This document shows, piece by piece, positions 58,601 to 64,000 of a stretch of 64,000 bases of DNA. Within the stretch, counting starts at the first letter, position 1. Each line of letters begins with the position of its first letter. Under the pieces are notes generated by a model, which did no database searches, had not been told where the DNA came from, and was given only the letters and a program-made list of their open reading frames with translations. The stretch covers positions 23,649-87,648 of the forward strand of contig JAHBXY010000015.1 in the NCBI GenBank assembly GCA_019636275.1, read 5' to 3'. Origin of the DNA: Planctomycetota bacterium. Its GTDB lineage: Bacteria > Planctomycetota > J058. A program made the position numbers and the translations under genes.

Positions 58601-58947
58601 TGCACGCGCTCCGCGGGCAGGTCACCGGGGCCTTCGCCCCGCATCCATCTCAGTTGCTCCCCTTCGCGTCCGGCCGGGCCGTCGACGTGCGCCTGGTGGA
58701 CCTGGACAAGGACGGCAAGCTCGACATCGTGGCCGTGCGCAGCGGCCCCAACGGGACGGAGGCCGTGCTCACGCACCGCCTCCTGAACCCGGAGACCTTC
58801 GGCTTCCAGACCCTCGTCACGCGCAGCACGGGCGGCGACAACGACCCGGTGCGCCTGGCCGTGGCCGACTTCAACCTGGACGGCGACGTCGACGTGATCG
58901 CCGCGATCAAGAACCGGAAGGCCGCCATGGTCTTCCTGGGGCAGTGA
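46672..58947 (+). CDS. Giant repeat lipoprotein with C-terminal FG-GAP/VCBS propeller
   Basis: 4091 residues from ATG after GAGAGGAG; lipobox LSGC gives Cys20. About twenty divergent domains of 150-190 residues follow. Each opens with a strand such as LSVEAGPFNP, then LQLRLTAGSAEPV, a calcium-type loop (DLNGNGIVDAGE, DRNADGVIDAGD), and ends near LLVVYDL and a VTPTG turn. From about residue 3320 the protein changes to fourteen FG-GAP/VCBS blades with DxDxDGxxD loops (DMDRDGDLDLVVL, DLNADGKLDLVVT). It is probably a calcium-stiffened fibre on the outer membrane surface with a propeller head. No sorting or secretion genes adjoin. Confidence 0.85.
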   Translation: MRRGLTRVAAAATALALSGCGYLLPAAALALLGQSRSGGGVIVLRADDADLVVSRGSQDIGDTTEGKGATVVVGQLRLTATKPTTLRALHFSARGTGDDRAIPLVRLIHDRNGDGLLDAGDAQLGDTTTFSGDDGLASFRDLGHVFVGGDSIDVLVVITTPPDAREQDTFGVELASIDAVDAVTLVDGAERPVGVFGLPLQSGMKTISSIGSVRVLLGPNSPPNAAAFPNSQDLGLLQLELRTSSAEAVRVSQLRLRTSGSGNDAADVARADLWLDVDSDGKLDLAVDQPIVFSAVPQADDGVLVFDGVAQTLQPASIVRWLVVYDLAGTAVDGATFRVDLLQGGDLVAQGVVSNTAVTPTGAPISGGATITVNRASLSVEAGPFNPDRTTTPGATNVPALQLRLTAGSAEPVVVSTLGVRGAAGGGHEVTDLSSVSLWADLNGNGIVDAGEPRLAGPGAYGADGGTVVFGGFTRQLAAAATEFWLVTYDIAPAAEGADTFSARASGAADVTVSGANSALVVTPVVSTAPGGTITVTGSLACDVGTAPPPAQSPLSNAADVPMVQVQLAAGPGEAVRVTSITVEPSGTAHDGLAVQAVQLWRDVNANGVVDGGDVLLATGAFPGDDQPQSFSDPAGLLTVPASTAGVHLLVRYVLPPAGQALQGQTLRARVDNATIAAVGALSGRPIVVGGAPTLGNVATVRRGRLTITAGLDNPGPADVLNGQTAVPVLQLDAVAGPGEHVDLGALTLHSSGSANEPAVVLEARLYREGAGPKGVHDASDVLLGAGQVFSGDDGFVTFTLSPPARFDAGTTSQLLLVYDIAPTAPAPGTFTARLAAPADVVVAGAASAISAQVLGPPAVGGQRTIRNGTLTAQAGPKNPPVGTTFPNAVGRTMLQVELAAGFAEAVRVTQVRLTAAGTADEAQAVPELRLYLDANADGLVTPGVDTLLASTTTVPDDGQVTFGGLTLDIPAGERRQLLAVYDVSVAAVPTTTLRLRVADPALDVLAGGLSSGVAIVTGGGAVEGDDQTVVLGALQLSTHATNPVDSVTLANVQGVPMLQVRLTAGPTESVSVREVRVTHQGTGDPDAPGGALTRTRLYRDLNGNGLLDADVLLGTTDFAGDVATFTLAPGVLDVAESATLDLLVVHEFNGTAGDGQTFRVRVADPATHVVARGNSSDVLITPTAAGPIQGGLKTVERATLAATLGANDAGMAATFFRNEADVEALQVRLEAGAAEAVRVTQLTLQAAGGGGFDPAAHVSKARVYREGTPPDGVLNQDALVGEGTFDGAGALTLPIAAGDLDVAAGGVQHLLVVLDVAAPAGSAGRTIAVTLQGLVATGVVSTLPVTPTGVPVAGQPRAVREAALALSAGPFPPPGGDVPIVKNGVEVLQVRLGAGAAEAVRIERLTFTFNPSPNPAGPPSTPVDPATAVLEARLYRDDDRNGRVDGDLLLGTATVSGGQVEFTPAAGALDVPAGSLNPPSPGVVVLLAVDVGGSTVHGQQLRFDLAAAPDVQARGLSSTLAVSATGAPVNGLTKTARDVVLGVAQTLALPTAVEFDDATGVRALQLALTAGPLDGVDVQTITLAAAGTADDTGVVARLYLDKNGNGTLDADEVPHLAQATFAADDGTITFGLATGALEVPATETRRVLVLVDLPGTAVDDETYALRLAAAGDLVATGLSTAAPITVQGTFPVQGRTIEVKSTTLDLAAPAQAPDGSVLPNVQGLPVLRATATAGALEGVRVQEVVVRPVAGSHTLAGATLHLYRDDGDGLVDLGVDVLADTRPGDDAGVTFVIPGGRLDAAAGQTVHLLVVADLPGTAPAGATLRLTLDAGEVVARGLGSGAPVNGIGGGVLTGALKTVHHGQLELAAGSRNHLLGGSVFRGQTRVAQHVRLTAQVEPVLVQRLRLQDGGTADPAADVLEVQVYRDDNGNGVLDGDTLLGTATFTGTQAEVAPSGGLVTVSPGAPVDLLVVYALRATAGHDETFALDALDPADVDVVGTASNVAVTPTGAGPAPPAMVFKVGALAVAAGPTLPDREVVRGQQNVVAAALQLTASHEEARVTRLELGLVGASSHLAQAELYHDQDGNGALSAGDVLIDAGVIEPGQVRFQRPAGLFVAPTTGPMNLLVVLRLSLTGNDLDTVRLTGPATAGVDVVGLPSGLAVTPTGGAGPNPLLTIRVGALTVDDPAPQPAAADVFRGQTGVVLRRLRAVATGEPVTIESLRVDVDGDVGGLATLALYDDRNADGVIDAGDVLLQTLPGGASVTFAPAGGLATVQPGAPLRLLVVGSIHASAGAADDAFHVQALGAGAVVARGATSGLTVAPATTTSDGAVFTLRQARLTLAAGAAPPAARTVYAGQEGVPVLQVRLTAEDEPVRVESLRVTFAGAPGAGQVVRARLFVDHNANGVLDADTLLATRDFAGGAEVVFDPPGGLVTVPTGGPTHLLVVYDLGTGGSTGHTFGAGAVAPADAVARGDVGGAALTPTGSTPAGALMTLGVGELALSTGPNQPPARNVGDGDAQVPVRQLELTAQGEPVRVDALTVRLAGTGLPGHVALVRLFLDANGNGLVDADTPRATGTFDAGTGAVTFADPLGLVTVGTAAPARLLVAFDLGTTAPSGATFGLQGVAAADLTATGAASGQPVTPTGVAAGAVPLTYFPRPAVTVTAPGPAAGATSPREQDVVMLRLTLQETTGRDACVLTSLTVRAAGTADDARDVRQVELWADLNGDGMLDPGEPRLGLSAFFSDDGLATFGGLSRTIPASGALHLLVTYDLGDPESALGAGDGLAQGDTLRALVDAGGVTVRSAAAALPITPSGAFPLAGGERTVVGATDPRVTIAQTLASGGPIFGNEQRRAVLALTLTQTSGDGAARLTSLRVEGMNPAPAGNDATDIVFVRLFRDVGSTPGAWDAGDVPIGITAYFTDPGVAVFAGLDEAISAGSPLHLIVTYDMADATQVLDGERYRARVPTGGVTLRAHPSGAPLSDALLTGLPVTGPEFQAVGPRLTVTALAFPPGADQDPLFVRNGSTNNPVLRLRLTANQVQPIVVESITITGGGAGHDALELAGAALFPDLDGNGLLDEDEEELQRLGPAFSADGGTATFSGLALAVPASGSVDLLVAYDMGQCDSPLDTFTATVASQGQVTVAAPATVQPFNALAGRTLQARTGVTVAAGPFEPADQVMSPAPAETPTLFLELTADLVAPVTVTALRLSASGSANDAADLQNARLYLDDGDLAFTPGPDTMLLAAAVDPPFAANDGQVVLTLQSALTIPAGESRRLWFSLQPKVLNGRSFRASFADNAHLTTAQTVFVSGADVTGPTFFTSTPTQVFEDPEAVPLVGTSPVLHLAAGDMDRDGDLDLVVLRADGALEVYRWNAAGNTFDAAPVAGPTTAGLVRFALGDVDQDGDLDVVAISATHVHVFKNDGAAGLALFSSHEGPLGPPATQNHDLALLDYDRDGHLDVVVTDRGRGGLQAWRGTASGSLTQAAFLAVGGTSPRRIAAVDVDRDARRDLVWTSDDGALRLARNNGGLLSGWPVEVDALGAGVRRLASGDLDRDAYPDVVVVNEATAQLHVVESLGPSGVAGQGLLRAASASSTAGGFSRVEPRSVVVGDWNGDGRLDVAIVHAHATAGPPATGAGAVVVRLGDGDLDFDAPPPPATSITQYPLELPGPDALVAPDLMIAADFDRDGDADLVVASTTDTSGRVFLLRGDGDTKGGVVVPAAPSPMVVWGRKDPVGIDAGDVTRSGRPDFAIVSAGDKRVAVYRNDGVDAQGHVQFTLRSELTLADQGNQVRLVDLNADGKLDLVVTITGGGNDRISSFLGNGDGTFQAATHAIRGADSDPIALAIGDLNRDGFPDAAAAESKTRSFQVCINTGSGFSGPPGIVRSLAANTGTPVDIALADLDRDGVLDVVLLTHTPATIQFWRGTLTGSVFALPATPTLTSTLHANLGTPGGFALGDIDRDGVLDVVVVSANQDRMHALRGQVTGAFAPHPSQLLPFASGRAVDVRLVDLDKDGKLDIVAVRSGPNGTEAVLTHRLLNPETFGFQTLVTRSTGGDNDPVRLAVADFNLDGDVDVIAAIKNRKAAMVFLGQ

Positions 58948-58948
58948 C

Positions 58949-59557
58949 ATGAAGCCGCTGCGGGTCTCTCGCCGTCGCGCCTGGCTGCCCCTCGTCGCCG
59001 CCGCCCCGCTGGCGCTCGGGCTCGGCTGGCCCCTCCTCGTGGCCCTCGACGGCCACGAGGCGCCGGCGCCCGCGGTCGCTGGCCCGCGGGTCGCCCCCCC
59101 GCCGGTCGAGGCGCCAGCGCCCGCGCCCGCCCCGGCGGGCCCGCGCGAGGACCCGGCCGCCCTCTCCCGCGCCGTCGTCGACCCGGCGCGAGGCGAGGAG
59201 GAGCGCACGGACGCCCTGCGGCGACTCGCCCGGGCCGCCGACGACGCCCGGCCGGTCCTGGAGGTCCTCCACGGCACGCCGGCGGCCGAGGACCCGTTCG
59301 CCGCGCAGGTGCGGGCCATGGCCCTCACCGCGCTGGCCCGCCACCCCGACGACCCGGCCGCGCGGGCGGCCGTGCTCGAGGCGCTCGAGCCCACCCGGCC
59401 CCGTGAGGAGCGCCTGCTGGCGCTGTCCGTCGTGCGGAGCATGCTGCGCACGGGCGCGGACGGTGGCTGGGCCCGTCCGGCCCTGGAGTCGCTCGGAGCC
59501 GATCCCGATGGGCAGCTCAACGCGGCGGCCCGAGCCGCCCTCGGGGATCGCCCGTGA
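58949..59557 (+). CDS. Small membrane-anchored helical-repeat protein
   Basis: 202 residues, starting one base after the giant gene's stop codon, so co-transcribed. One N-terminal hydrophobic anchor (WLPLVAAAPLALGLGWPLLVAL), a Pro/Ala linker, then helices with HEAT-like spacing (EERTDALRRLARAADDARPVLEVLHG, QVRAMALTALARHPDDPAARAAVLEAL). No catalytic motif. Helical repeats of this sort usually bind proteins, so it may assist export or anchoring of the giant lipoprotein. This is inferred from position alone. Confidence 0.65.
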   Translation: MKPLRVSRRRAWLPLVAAAPLALGLGWPLLVALDGHEAPAPAVAGPRVAPPPVEAPAPAPAPAGPREDPAALSRAVVDPARGEEERTDALRRLARAADDARPVLEVLHGTPAAEDPFAAQVRAMALTALARHPDDPAARAAVLEALEPTRPREERLLALSVVRSMLRTGADGGWARPALESLGADPDGQLNAAARAALGDRP

Positions 59558-59573
59558 CCGACCTCAGGGTAGC

Positions 59574-59583
59574 TGGTTAGACT
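59574..59583 (+). promoter_or_regulatory. Candidate extended -10 (TGGTTAGACT) before the second FHA gene
   Basis: TG-GT-TAGACT ends 19 bases before the TTG start at 59603, in a 45-bp gap after the previous gene. It suggests that the FHA gene can be expressed separately from the giant-protein operon. Confidence 0.35.
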
Positions 59584-59602
59584 CGCTCGCACGGGGGACC
59601 GA

Positions 59603-60136
59603 TTGGCCGAGAGCATCCGGCTCTACGTCTTCGCGGCGAAGGGGCTCACGCGCGAGGAGTTCTGCCGCGCCTACCCCGACCCGGTCCTGGTCCTCTCGCC
59701 GTTCTCGTCCATCGAGGGCACCGGCGCGATCACGCGCATCGCCCACGGCGGCGGCAAGGTCAGCGTCGTCCCCTTCCAGGCGGTCCGGGTGAAGAAGCGG
59801 CCCGGCGCCAACCCGTTCCGCAACATGGTCACGATCGGGCGGGCCGGGAACAACGACATCGAGCTCAAGGCCAGCGAGGTGTCGAAGTTCCACGGCTACC
59901 TGACCACGGACGCGACCGGCGCCGTCTGTTACGCCGACGCGGGCTCGACGAACGGCTCATCGGTCAACGGAGTGCCGATCCCCGCGAAGTCGACCCGGCG
60001 CCTCGCGCCGGGTGACGAGCTCTCGCTCGGCGGGATCCTCGTCACCTTCCACGACCCGCACAGCTTCTACGCGTTCCTCCGCGCGGTCGTCGGCGGTGGC
60101 GAGATCGAGGCTGATGGCGAGGTCGAGGAGGCCTAG
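59603..60136 (+). CDS. FHA-domain protein, paralogue of the gene at 46023
   Basis: 177 residues from a TTG start (MAESIRLYVFAAKG) behind GGGGGA. The N-terminal 60 residues (EEFCRAYPDPVLVLSPF, SVVPFQAVRVKKRPGANPF) match the other FHA protein. The FHA core follows: IGRAGNNDIEL (Arg), VSKFHGYL (Ser, His), DAGSTNGSSVNG. A short acidic tail ends the protein. The two paralogues flank the giant lipoprotein gene on either side, which suggests duplication within one signalling unit. Confidence 0.88.
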   Translation: MAESIRLYVFAAKGLTREEFCRAYPDPVLVLSPFSSIEGTGAITRIAHGGGKVSVVPFQAVRVKKRPGANPFRNMVTIGRAGNNDIELKASEVSKFHGYLTTDATGAVCYADAGSTNGSSVNGVPIPAKSTRRLAPGDELSLGGILVTFHDPHSFYAFLRAVVGGGEIEADGEVEEA

Positions 60137-60189
60137 CTGCGAGCCAGCCCCGCCGGGCCGCCGCCCGCCCGCGCGCTGCACGTCACGGG

Positions 60190-60855
60190 TCAGCTCGCCT
60201 GTGCGTGCAGGTCCGCCCCCGCCCAGCGGTGGATGAAGCTCCAGTGGTGGAGCACGCCGGCCAGCACGGCCACGTGGAAGAGCTGGTGCGGCCCGAAGAC
60301 TCCCTCGACGAGGGTCGGCCAGCGCGAGAGCTCGAGCAGCGCGCCGCTCGAGTACCACACGCCGCCGAGGAACACCGGCGCGATCGTGGCGAAGCCGCGC
60401 TCGCGCACGAGCTGCGCCACCGAGAGCACGCCGAACCAGCCCAGGCCCAGGTAGAGGAACAGCCCCGGCCCCTCGGGGATGGCGCCGAAGAAGAGCAGCT
60501 TGAGGACGATCCCCAGGAAGGCGCCGGTCCACACGACGACGAGCGGCGCCCAGCGCCAGGCGCCGCGGAAGAACACGATGTGGATGGGCGTGAACGTGCC
60601 GGCGATCTGCAGCCAGATCGCCGCGTGGTCCAGGCGCTGGAGCGCGGCCCGCTGCGGGTGGTCCTCCCCGGCGAGGTGGTAGAGGCCGCTGGCCGTGAGC
60701 ATGGCCACGGCGCAGGCCACGTAGATCGACAGCGCCACGACCTGCTCGCGGTCGCGGCCGCGCCGGACCAGCCACACCCCGGCGACCGCCGCGGCCACGG
60801 CGCCGACGAGGTGGGTGGCGGCGCTCAGCGCCTCGCTCGCGGGGAGGTGGTCCAC
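60190..60855 (-). CDS. Hemolysin III / PAQR-family membrane protein
   Basis: 221 residues, seven hydrophobic segments. Signature residues of the family: SGLYHLAGEDHPQR, LQRLDHAAIWLQIAGTFTPIHI and GPHQLFHVAVLAGVLHHWSF, which provide the conserved His/Asp/Ser metal site. Bacterial members are called hemolysin III or YqfA; a lipid-modifying or zinc-dependent hydrolase role is suspected for PAQR proteins. It stands alone, tail to tail with the FHA gene (53-bp gap). Confidence 0.9.
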   Translation of the reverse strand: MDHLPASEALSAATHLVGAVAAAVAGVWLVRRGRDREQVVALSIYVACAVAMLTASGLYHLAGEDHPQRAALQRLDHAAIWLQIAGTFTPIHIVFFRGAWRWAPLVVVWTGAFLGIVLKLLFFGAIPEGPGLFLYLGLGWFGVLSVAQLVRERGFATIAPVFLGGVWYSSGALLELSRWPTLVEGVFGPHQLFHVAVLAGVLHHWSFIHRWAGADLHAQAS

Positions 60856-60905
60856 CGGGGTCTCCTGTCGCGCTCGGCTCCCCGTGACGCCGCGAGGCGC
60901 GAGAG

Positions 60906-60924
60906 GCGATCGAACCGCGATCGC
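60906..60924. terminator. Hairpin GCGATCG-AACCG-CGATCGC
   Basis: A perfect 7-bp inverted repeat lies in the 117-bp gap between the ATPase stop and the hemolysin III start. It may end ATPase transcription, but no T-tract follows on the minus strand, so it could also be an operator. Confidence 0.35.
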
Positions 60925-60972
60925 ATCCTAGCCACGCGAGGGGGCTGGCGCGAGGCGACGCCGCCCACCCGT

Positions 60973-63753
60973 TCAGGCGGGGGCAGGGGTGGGGTCGGCG
61001 TCGCGCGTCGCTGCCGCGCGCCAGCGCCGCCGGAGCCGCTTCTCGGCGTGGATCACGGGGACGACGACCAGGCCGGCCAGGATCGCCTCGAGCCAGGCCC
61101 GACCGTCGAGGGCGGTCGAGCCGAACAGCGCCTGCAGCGGCGGCACGTAGACGAACGCGCACTGGAGGAGGAGCAGGGCCCCGAGCCCCACGAACACGGC
61201 GGGATTGCGGAAGAAGCCGATCGTGAAGGCCGACTCGCGCAGGCTGCGGCACTCGAGCAGGTAGAAGGCCTGGAAGCAGACCACCGTCGTCACCGCCGTC
61301 GTCTGGGCGTCGGAGAGCGCCAGGCGGTGCTCCGCCAGCGTGACCGGCCCGGGGAGGGCGCCGGTCAGGCGCAGGTACTCCCAGAGGAACATGCCGCAGG
61401 CGCCCGCTGCCATGAGCAGGGCCACGAGGAGCGTCCGCTGCACGACGAAGGCGGAGAAGATCGGCGCGTCCTTGCCGCGCGGCCGGCGGCGCATGGCGTC
61501 GGGCTCGAGGACCTCGAACGCGAAGGGCACCGAGAGCGTCACGCTGGAGACCAGGTTGATCCACAGGATCTGCGTGGGCGACATGGGGAACAGGAGCTCC
61601 TCGACCAGCACGTCGCCCGCGCGCACCTGCACCGCGGGGAAGAAGAGCATGGCCGCGACGAGGATCAGGGCGATCCCCAGGTTCGTCGGCAGGACGAAGG
61701 CCAGCGCCTTGACGAGGTTGTCGTAGACGCGGCGCCCCTCCTCCACGGCGGCGGCGATCGAGGCGAAGTTGTCGTCGGCCAGCACGACCTTGGCCGCCTC
61801 CTTGGCGGCCGCCGTGCCCGTGATGCCCATGGCGACCCCGATGTCGGCGCGCTTGAGGGCCGGCGCGTCGTTCACGCCGTCGCCGGTCATCGCCACGACG
61901 TGGCCCGCCCCCTGCAGCGCCTCGACCAGGCGCAGCTTGTGGGCCGGCGCCACGCGCGCGAACACGGCGCCCTTCGCGGCGGCCGCGCCCAGGGCCGCCG
62001 CGTCGAGCCCCTCGAGCGCCGCCCCGGGCACGGCCTCCTCGTCGGCGCCGAGGATCCCCAGCTCGCGGCCGATCGCGGCCGCCGTGACCGGGTGGTCGCC
62101 CGTGATCATCTTCACCGCGACGCCGGCCGCCTGGCAGGCGCGGATCGCGTCGATCGCCTCCGTGCGCGGGGGATCGATCATGCCCACGAGCCCCAGGAAG
62201 GTCAGGCGACGTGCGCCGTCGGTCGCGAGCGCGCGCTGTCCGGGGTCGGCCGGCCGCGCGGCGAAGGCCAGCACCCGCATGCCCTGGCTGGCGAGCACCT
62301 CCATGGCCTCCCGGGCGCGCGCCGCCTCGTCGGGCGCGAGGTCGCAGCGCGCGAGCACCTGCTCGAGGCCGCCCTTGACGTGCACGGCGGGCGCGTCGCC
62401 GCCGTCGAGCGTCGCCATGTGCATGGTGTGCGACTCGAACGGGACGACGTCGAGGCGCGGATGGGCGGCGCGCAGGGCGTGCGCGTCGAGGCCGACCTTG
62501 CGCGCGGCGACGACCAGCGCCGCCTCGGTCGGGTCGCCCGTGATCGCCCAGCGGCCGCCCTCGTCGCGGCGCAGCGCCGCGTCGTTGCAGAGCGCCGCGC
62601 AGCGCAGGAGCGCCGTCACCTCGGGCGGCGCCGCGTCGAGCAGCGTGCCGTCCCGCTCGAGGCGCCCGACGGGCGCCCAGCCGGCGCCGGAGAGGCGGTA
62701 CTCGCGCCCGGCGGTCCACAGGGCCTGGACGGTCATCTCGTTGCGCGTGAGGGTGCCGGTCTTGTCGGTGCAGATCACCGACGTCGAGCCCAGCGTCTCG
62801 ACCGCCGGCAGGTGGCGGATCACCGCCCGGCGCGCCGCCATGCGCGAGACGCCGATCGCCAGGGCGATCGTGATGATCGCCGGCAGGCCCTCGGGGATCG
62901 CGGCGACGGCGAGGGCCAGCGCGAGCAGCAGCGCGTCGCCCGGCGGCGCGCGCCGCACGAGGAGCCCGTAGGCCAGGAGGCCGGCGGCGACCGCCACGAC
63001 GCCCCCGGCGATCCACGCGCTGACGGTCCCGAGCTGGCGCGTGATCGGCGTCTCCAGCCGCTCGGTCCGCTCGAGGAGCGCGCTGATCCGCCCCAGCTCC
63101 GTGCGCGCGCCCGTGCCCACGACCAGCGCCGTCGCCGTGCCCTGGGTGACGAGCGTCCCGCCGAAGCCCATGCACAGGCGATCGCCCAGGGCCGCGTCGG
63201 CCGCGACGGGCTCGAGGCGCTTGGCGACCGGGGCCGACTCGCCCGTCAGGGCCGACTCGTCCACGGCGAGGCCCTTGAGCGCCAGCAGGCGCACGTCGGC
63301 CGGGACCTTGTCGCCGCCCTGGAGCTGGATCACGTCGCCCGGGACGAGGTCGGCGGCGGGCGCCGACTCCGGGCGGTCGGCGCGCAGGACAACGGCGCGC
63401 TCGGGGACGAGCGCCGTGAGGGCGGCGATCGCGCGCCCGGCCCGCCACTCCTGCACGAAGCCGATCGCGGCGTTGACGAACACGGCGCCGAAGACGACGA
63501 CCGCGTCGGTCTCCTTGCCGATCGCGACCGCGAGCACCCCGGCGACGACGAGCACCCAGGAGATCGGGTTGTTGATCTGCCGCCAGGCCAGCGCCAGGAG
63601 GCCCTCCTCCGCGGCGCGCGGGAGGAGGTTCGGGCCGTGGACCGTCCGGCGCCGCGCCGCCTCGTCGGGCGCGAGGCCCGCGGTCGAGGCCGAGAGGGCG
63701 GCGAGCGCCTCCTCCGGGGCGAGCGTGTGCCAGGGGCGCTCCGCGTCGGTCAT
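60973..63753 (-). CDS. P-type cation-transporting ATPase (P2/SERCA-like)
   Basis: 926 residues from the second Met, which has GGAGGGACG upstream; the first possible start adds 16 residues. Domains in order: N-terminal cation-ATPase domain, actuator with LTGESAPV, TM4 AAIPEGLPAIITIAL, phosphorylation site DKTGTLT, nucleotide domain with KGGLEQVLARC, hinge MTGDGVNDAPALKRADIGVAMG, then TM5-TM10. TM4 has the P2-type PEGLP motif, but TM6 reads WINLVSSVTLSVPFAFE and lacks the Asp seen in calcium and Na/K pumps (NLVTD). Calcium is therefore possible, not proven. Confidence 0.9.
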   Translation of the reverse strand: MTDAERPWHTLAPEEALAALSASTAGLAPDEAARRRTVHGPNLLPRAAEEGLLALAWRQINNPISWVLVVAGVLAVAIGKETDAVVVFGAVFVNAAIGFVQEWRAGRAIAALTALVPERAVVLRADRPESAPAADLVPGDVIQLQGGDKVPADVRLLALKGLAVDESALTGESAPVAKRLEPVAADAALGDRLCMGFGGTLVTQGTATALVVGTGARTELGRISALLERTERLETPITRQLGTVSAWIAGGVVAVAAGLLAYGLLVRRAPPGDALLLALALAVAAIPEGLPAIITIALAIGVSRMAARRAVIRHLPAVETLGSTSVICTDKTGTLTRNEMTVQALWTAGREYRLSGAGWAPVGRLERDGTLLDAAPPEVTALLRCAALCNDAALRRDEGGRWAITGDPTEAALVVAARKVGLDAHALRAAHPRLDVVPFESHTMHMATLDGGDAPAVHVKGGLEQVLARCDLAPDEAARAREAMEVLASQGMRVLAFAARPADPGQRALATDGARRLTFLGLVGMIDPPRTEAIDAIRACQAAGVAVKMITGDHPVTAAAIGRELGILGADEEAVPGAALEGLDAAALGAAAAKGAVFARVAPAHKLRLVEALQGAGHVVAMTGDGVNDAPALKRADIGVAMGITGTAAAKEAAKVVLADDNFASIAAAVEEGRRVYDNLVKALAFVLPTNLGIALILVAAMLFFPAVQVRAGDVLVEELLFPMSPTQILWINLVSSVTLSVPFAFEVLEPDAMRRRPRGKDAPIFSAFVVQRTLLVALLMAAGACGMFLWEYLRLTGALPGPVTLAEHRLALSDAQTTAVTTVVCFQAFYLLECRSLRESAFTIGFFRNPAVFVGLGALLLLQCAFVYVPPLQALFGSTALDGRAWLEAILAGLVVVPVIHAEKRLRRRWRAAATRDADPTPAPA

Positions 63754-63870
63754 CGTCCCTCCATGATCCTGGCGACCGCCGCGCGCCGCCAGCGACGTCA
63801 CCCCCCGGGGAGCGACGACGACCTTGCCGGGCGCGATCCGGCGGGGTCCACTCGACGCCGAGGGGACGCC

Positions 63871-64000
63871 ATGTGGGACGCGCTGCGACGGCTCCTCGGT
63901 CGAGGGCCGACCGACGAGGCTGCGCCCGCGCCCGCCGGCCGCCTCCTCGAGCGGCTCTCGCCCGCGGCGCTCGAGGAGCGCGTCAACGCCCTGGTGGCGA
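63871..64000 (+). CDS. Unknown protein, N-terminal fragment
   Basis: ATG behind GAGGGGACGCC opens a frame that runs off the window edge. The 43 visible residues (MWDALRRLLGRGPTDEAA, LLERLSPAALEERVNAL) are helical with an Ala/Pro linker and resemble no family I can name. It is divergent from the ATPase gene; the gap 63754-63870 shows no clear promoter. Confidence 0.5.
   Translation, partial: MWDALRRLLGRGPTDEAAPAPAGRLLERLSPAALEERVNALVA

Overview
The window is 64 kb of very GC-rich bacterial DNA with dense genes, many 4-bp ATGA/GTGA overlaps and frequent GTG starts. An outer membrane is implied by lipoproteins, an RND pump and a beta-barrel porin. Tandem Ser/Thr kinases fused to a sulfatase-modifying-factor domain, several FHA proteins, a PP2C phosphatase, a RING-like zinc finger and DUF4132 suggest a high-GC member of the Planctomycetota. 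Myxococcota is the main alternative. No rRNA, tRNA or taxonomic marker is present, so this is inference.

Layout. 1-6404: an RND efflux operon (adaptor, toroid protein, Ntn-hydrolase lipoprotein, permease). 6456-13012: zinc-finger membrane protein, phospholipase D-like protein, secreted esterase, citrate synthase with a divergent LysR regulator, membrane protein. 13118-14674: a decayed transposase remnant, then a toxin-antitoxin locus whose antitoxin gene has been tandemly duplicated. 14789-30487: mostly single genes (DUF4132, S1/P1-like phospholipase/nuclease with BON domain, broken membrane gene, nucleotidyltransferase, amidase, FHA coiled-coil protein, outer-membrane sorting factor, PDZ protein with GGDD repeats, PP2C phosphatase, MglA-like GTPase, EEP hydrolase). 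30650-39576: a periplasmic nitrate respiration locus of two divergent operons. The minus-strand operon encodes a tetraheme cytochrome, a HybA-type ferredoxin, an NrfD-type quinol subunit and a porin. The plus-strand operon encodes NapD-like, NapA, a tetraheme NapB-like protein (frameshifted), a NapF/G-like ferredoxin and an unknown 96-residue protein. 39710-60136: a signalling and surface cluster: caspase-like lipoprotein without catalytic residues, dual-kinase/FGE protein, FHA protein, a 4091-residue repeat lipoprotein, a small anchored helical protein and a second FHA protein. 60190-64000: hemolysin III, P-type ATPase and the start of another gene.

The most unusual non-coding content is three interspersed repeats. 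Family 1 has three copies (8871, 17019, 30525), each a hairpin of about 120 nt placed directly after a minus-strand stop codon, with compensatory base changes between copies. Family 2 has two 176-bp copies (27374, 45831) filling gaps between convergent genes. The third is a four-unit array of an 82-bp repeat at 24409-24737.

How the genes may work together: the nitrate locus can be read as a complete electron path, quinol to NrfD, HybA-type ferredoxin, cytochrome c, NapB-like, NapA. The 39.7-60.1 kb cluster looks like a phospho-signalling system next to a giant calcium-binding surface protein: kinases write phosphothreonine, FHA proteins read it, and a PP2C phosphatase elsewhere in the window could erase it.
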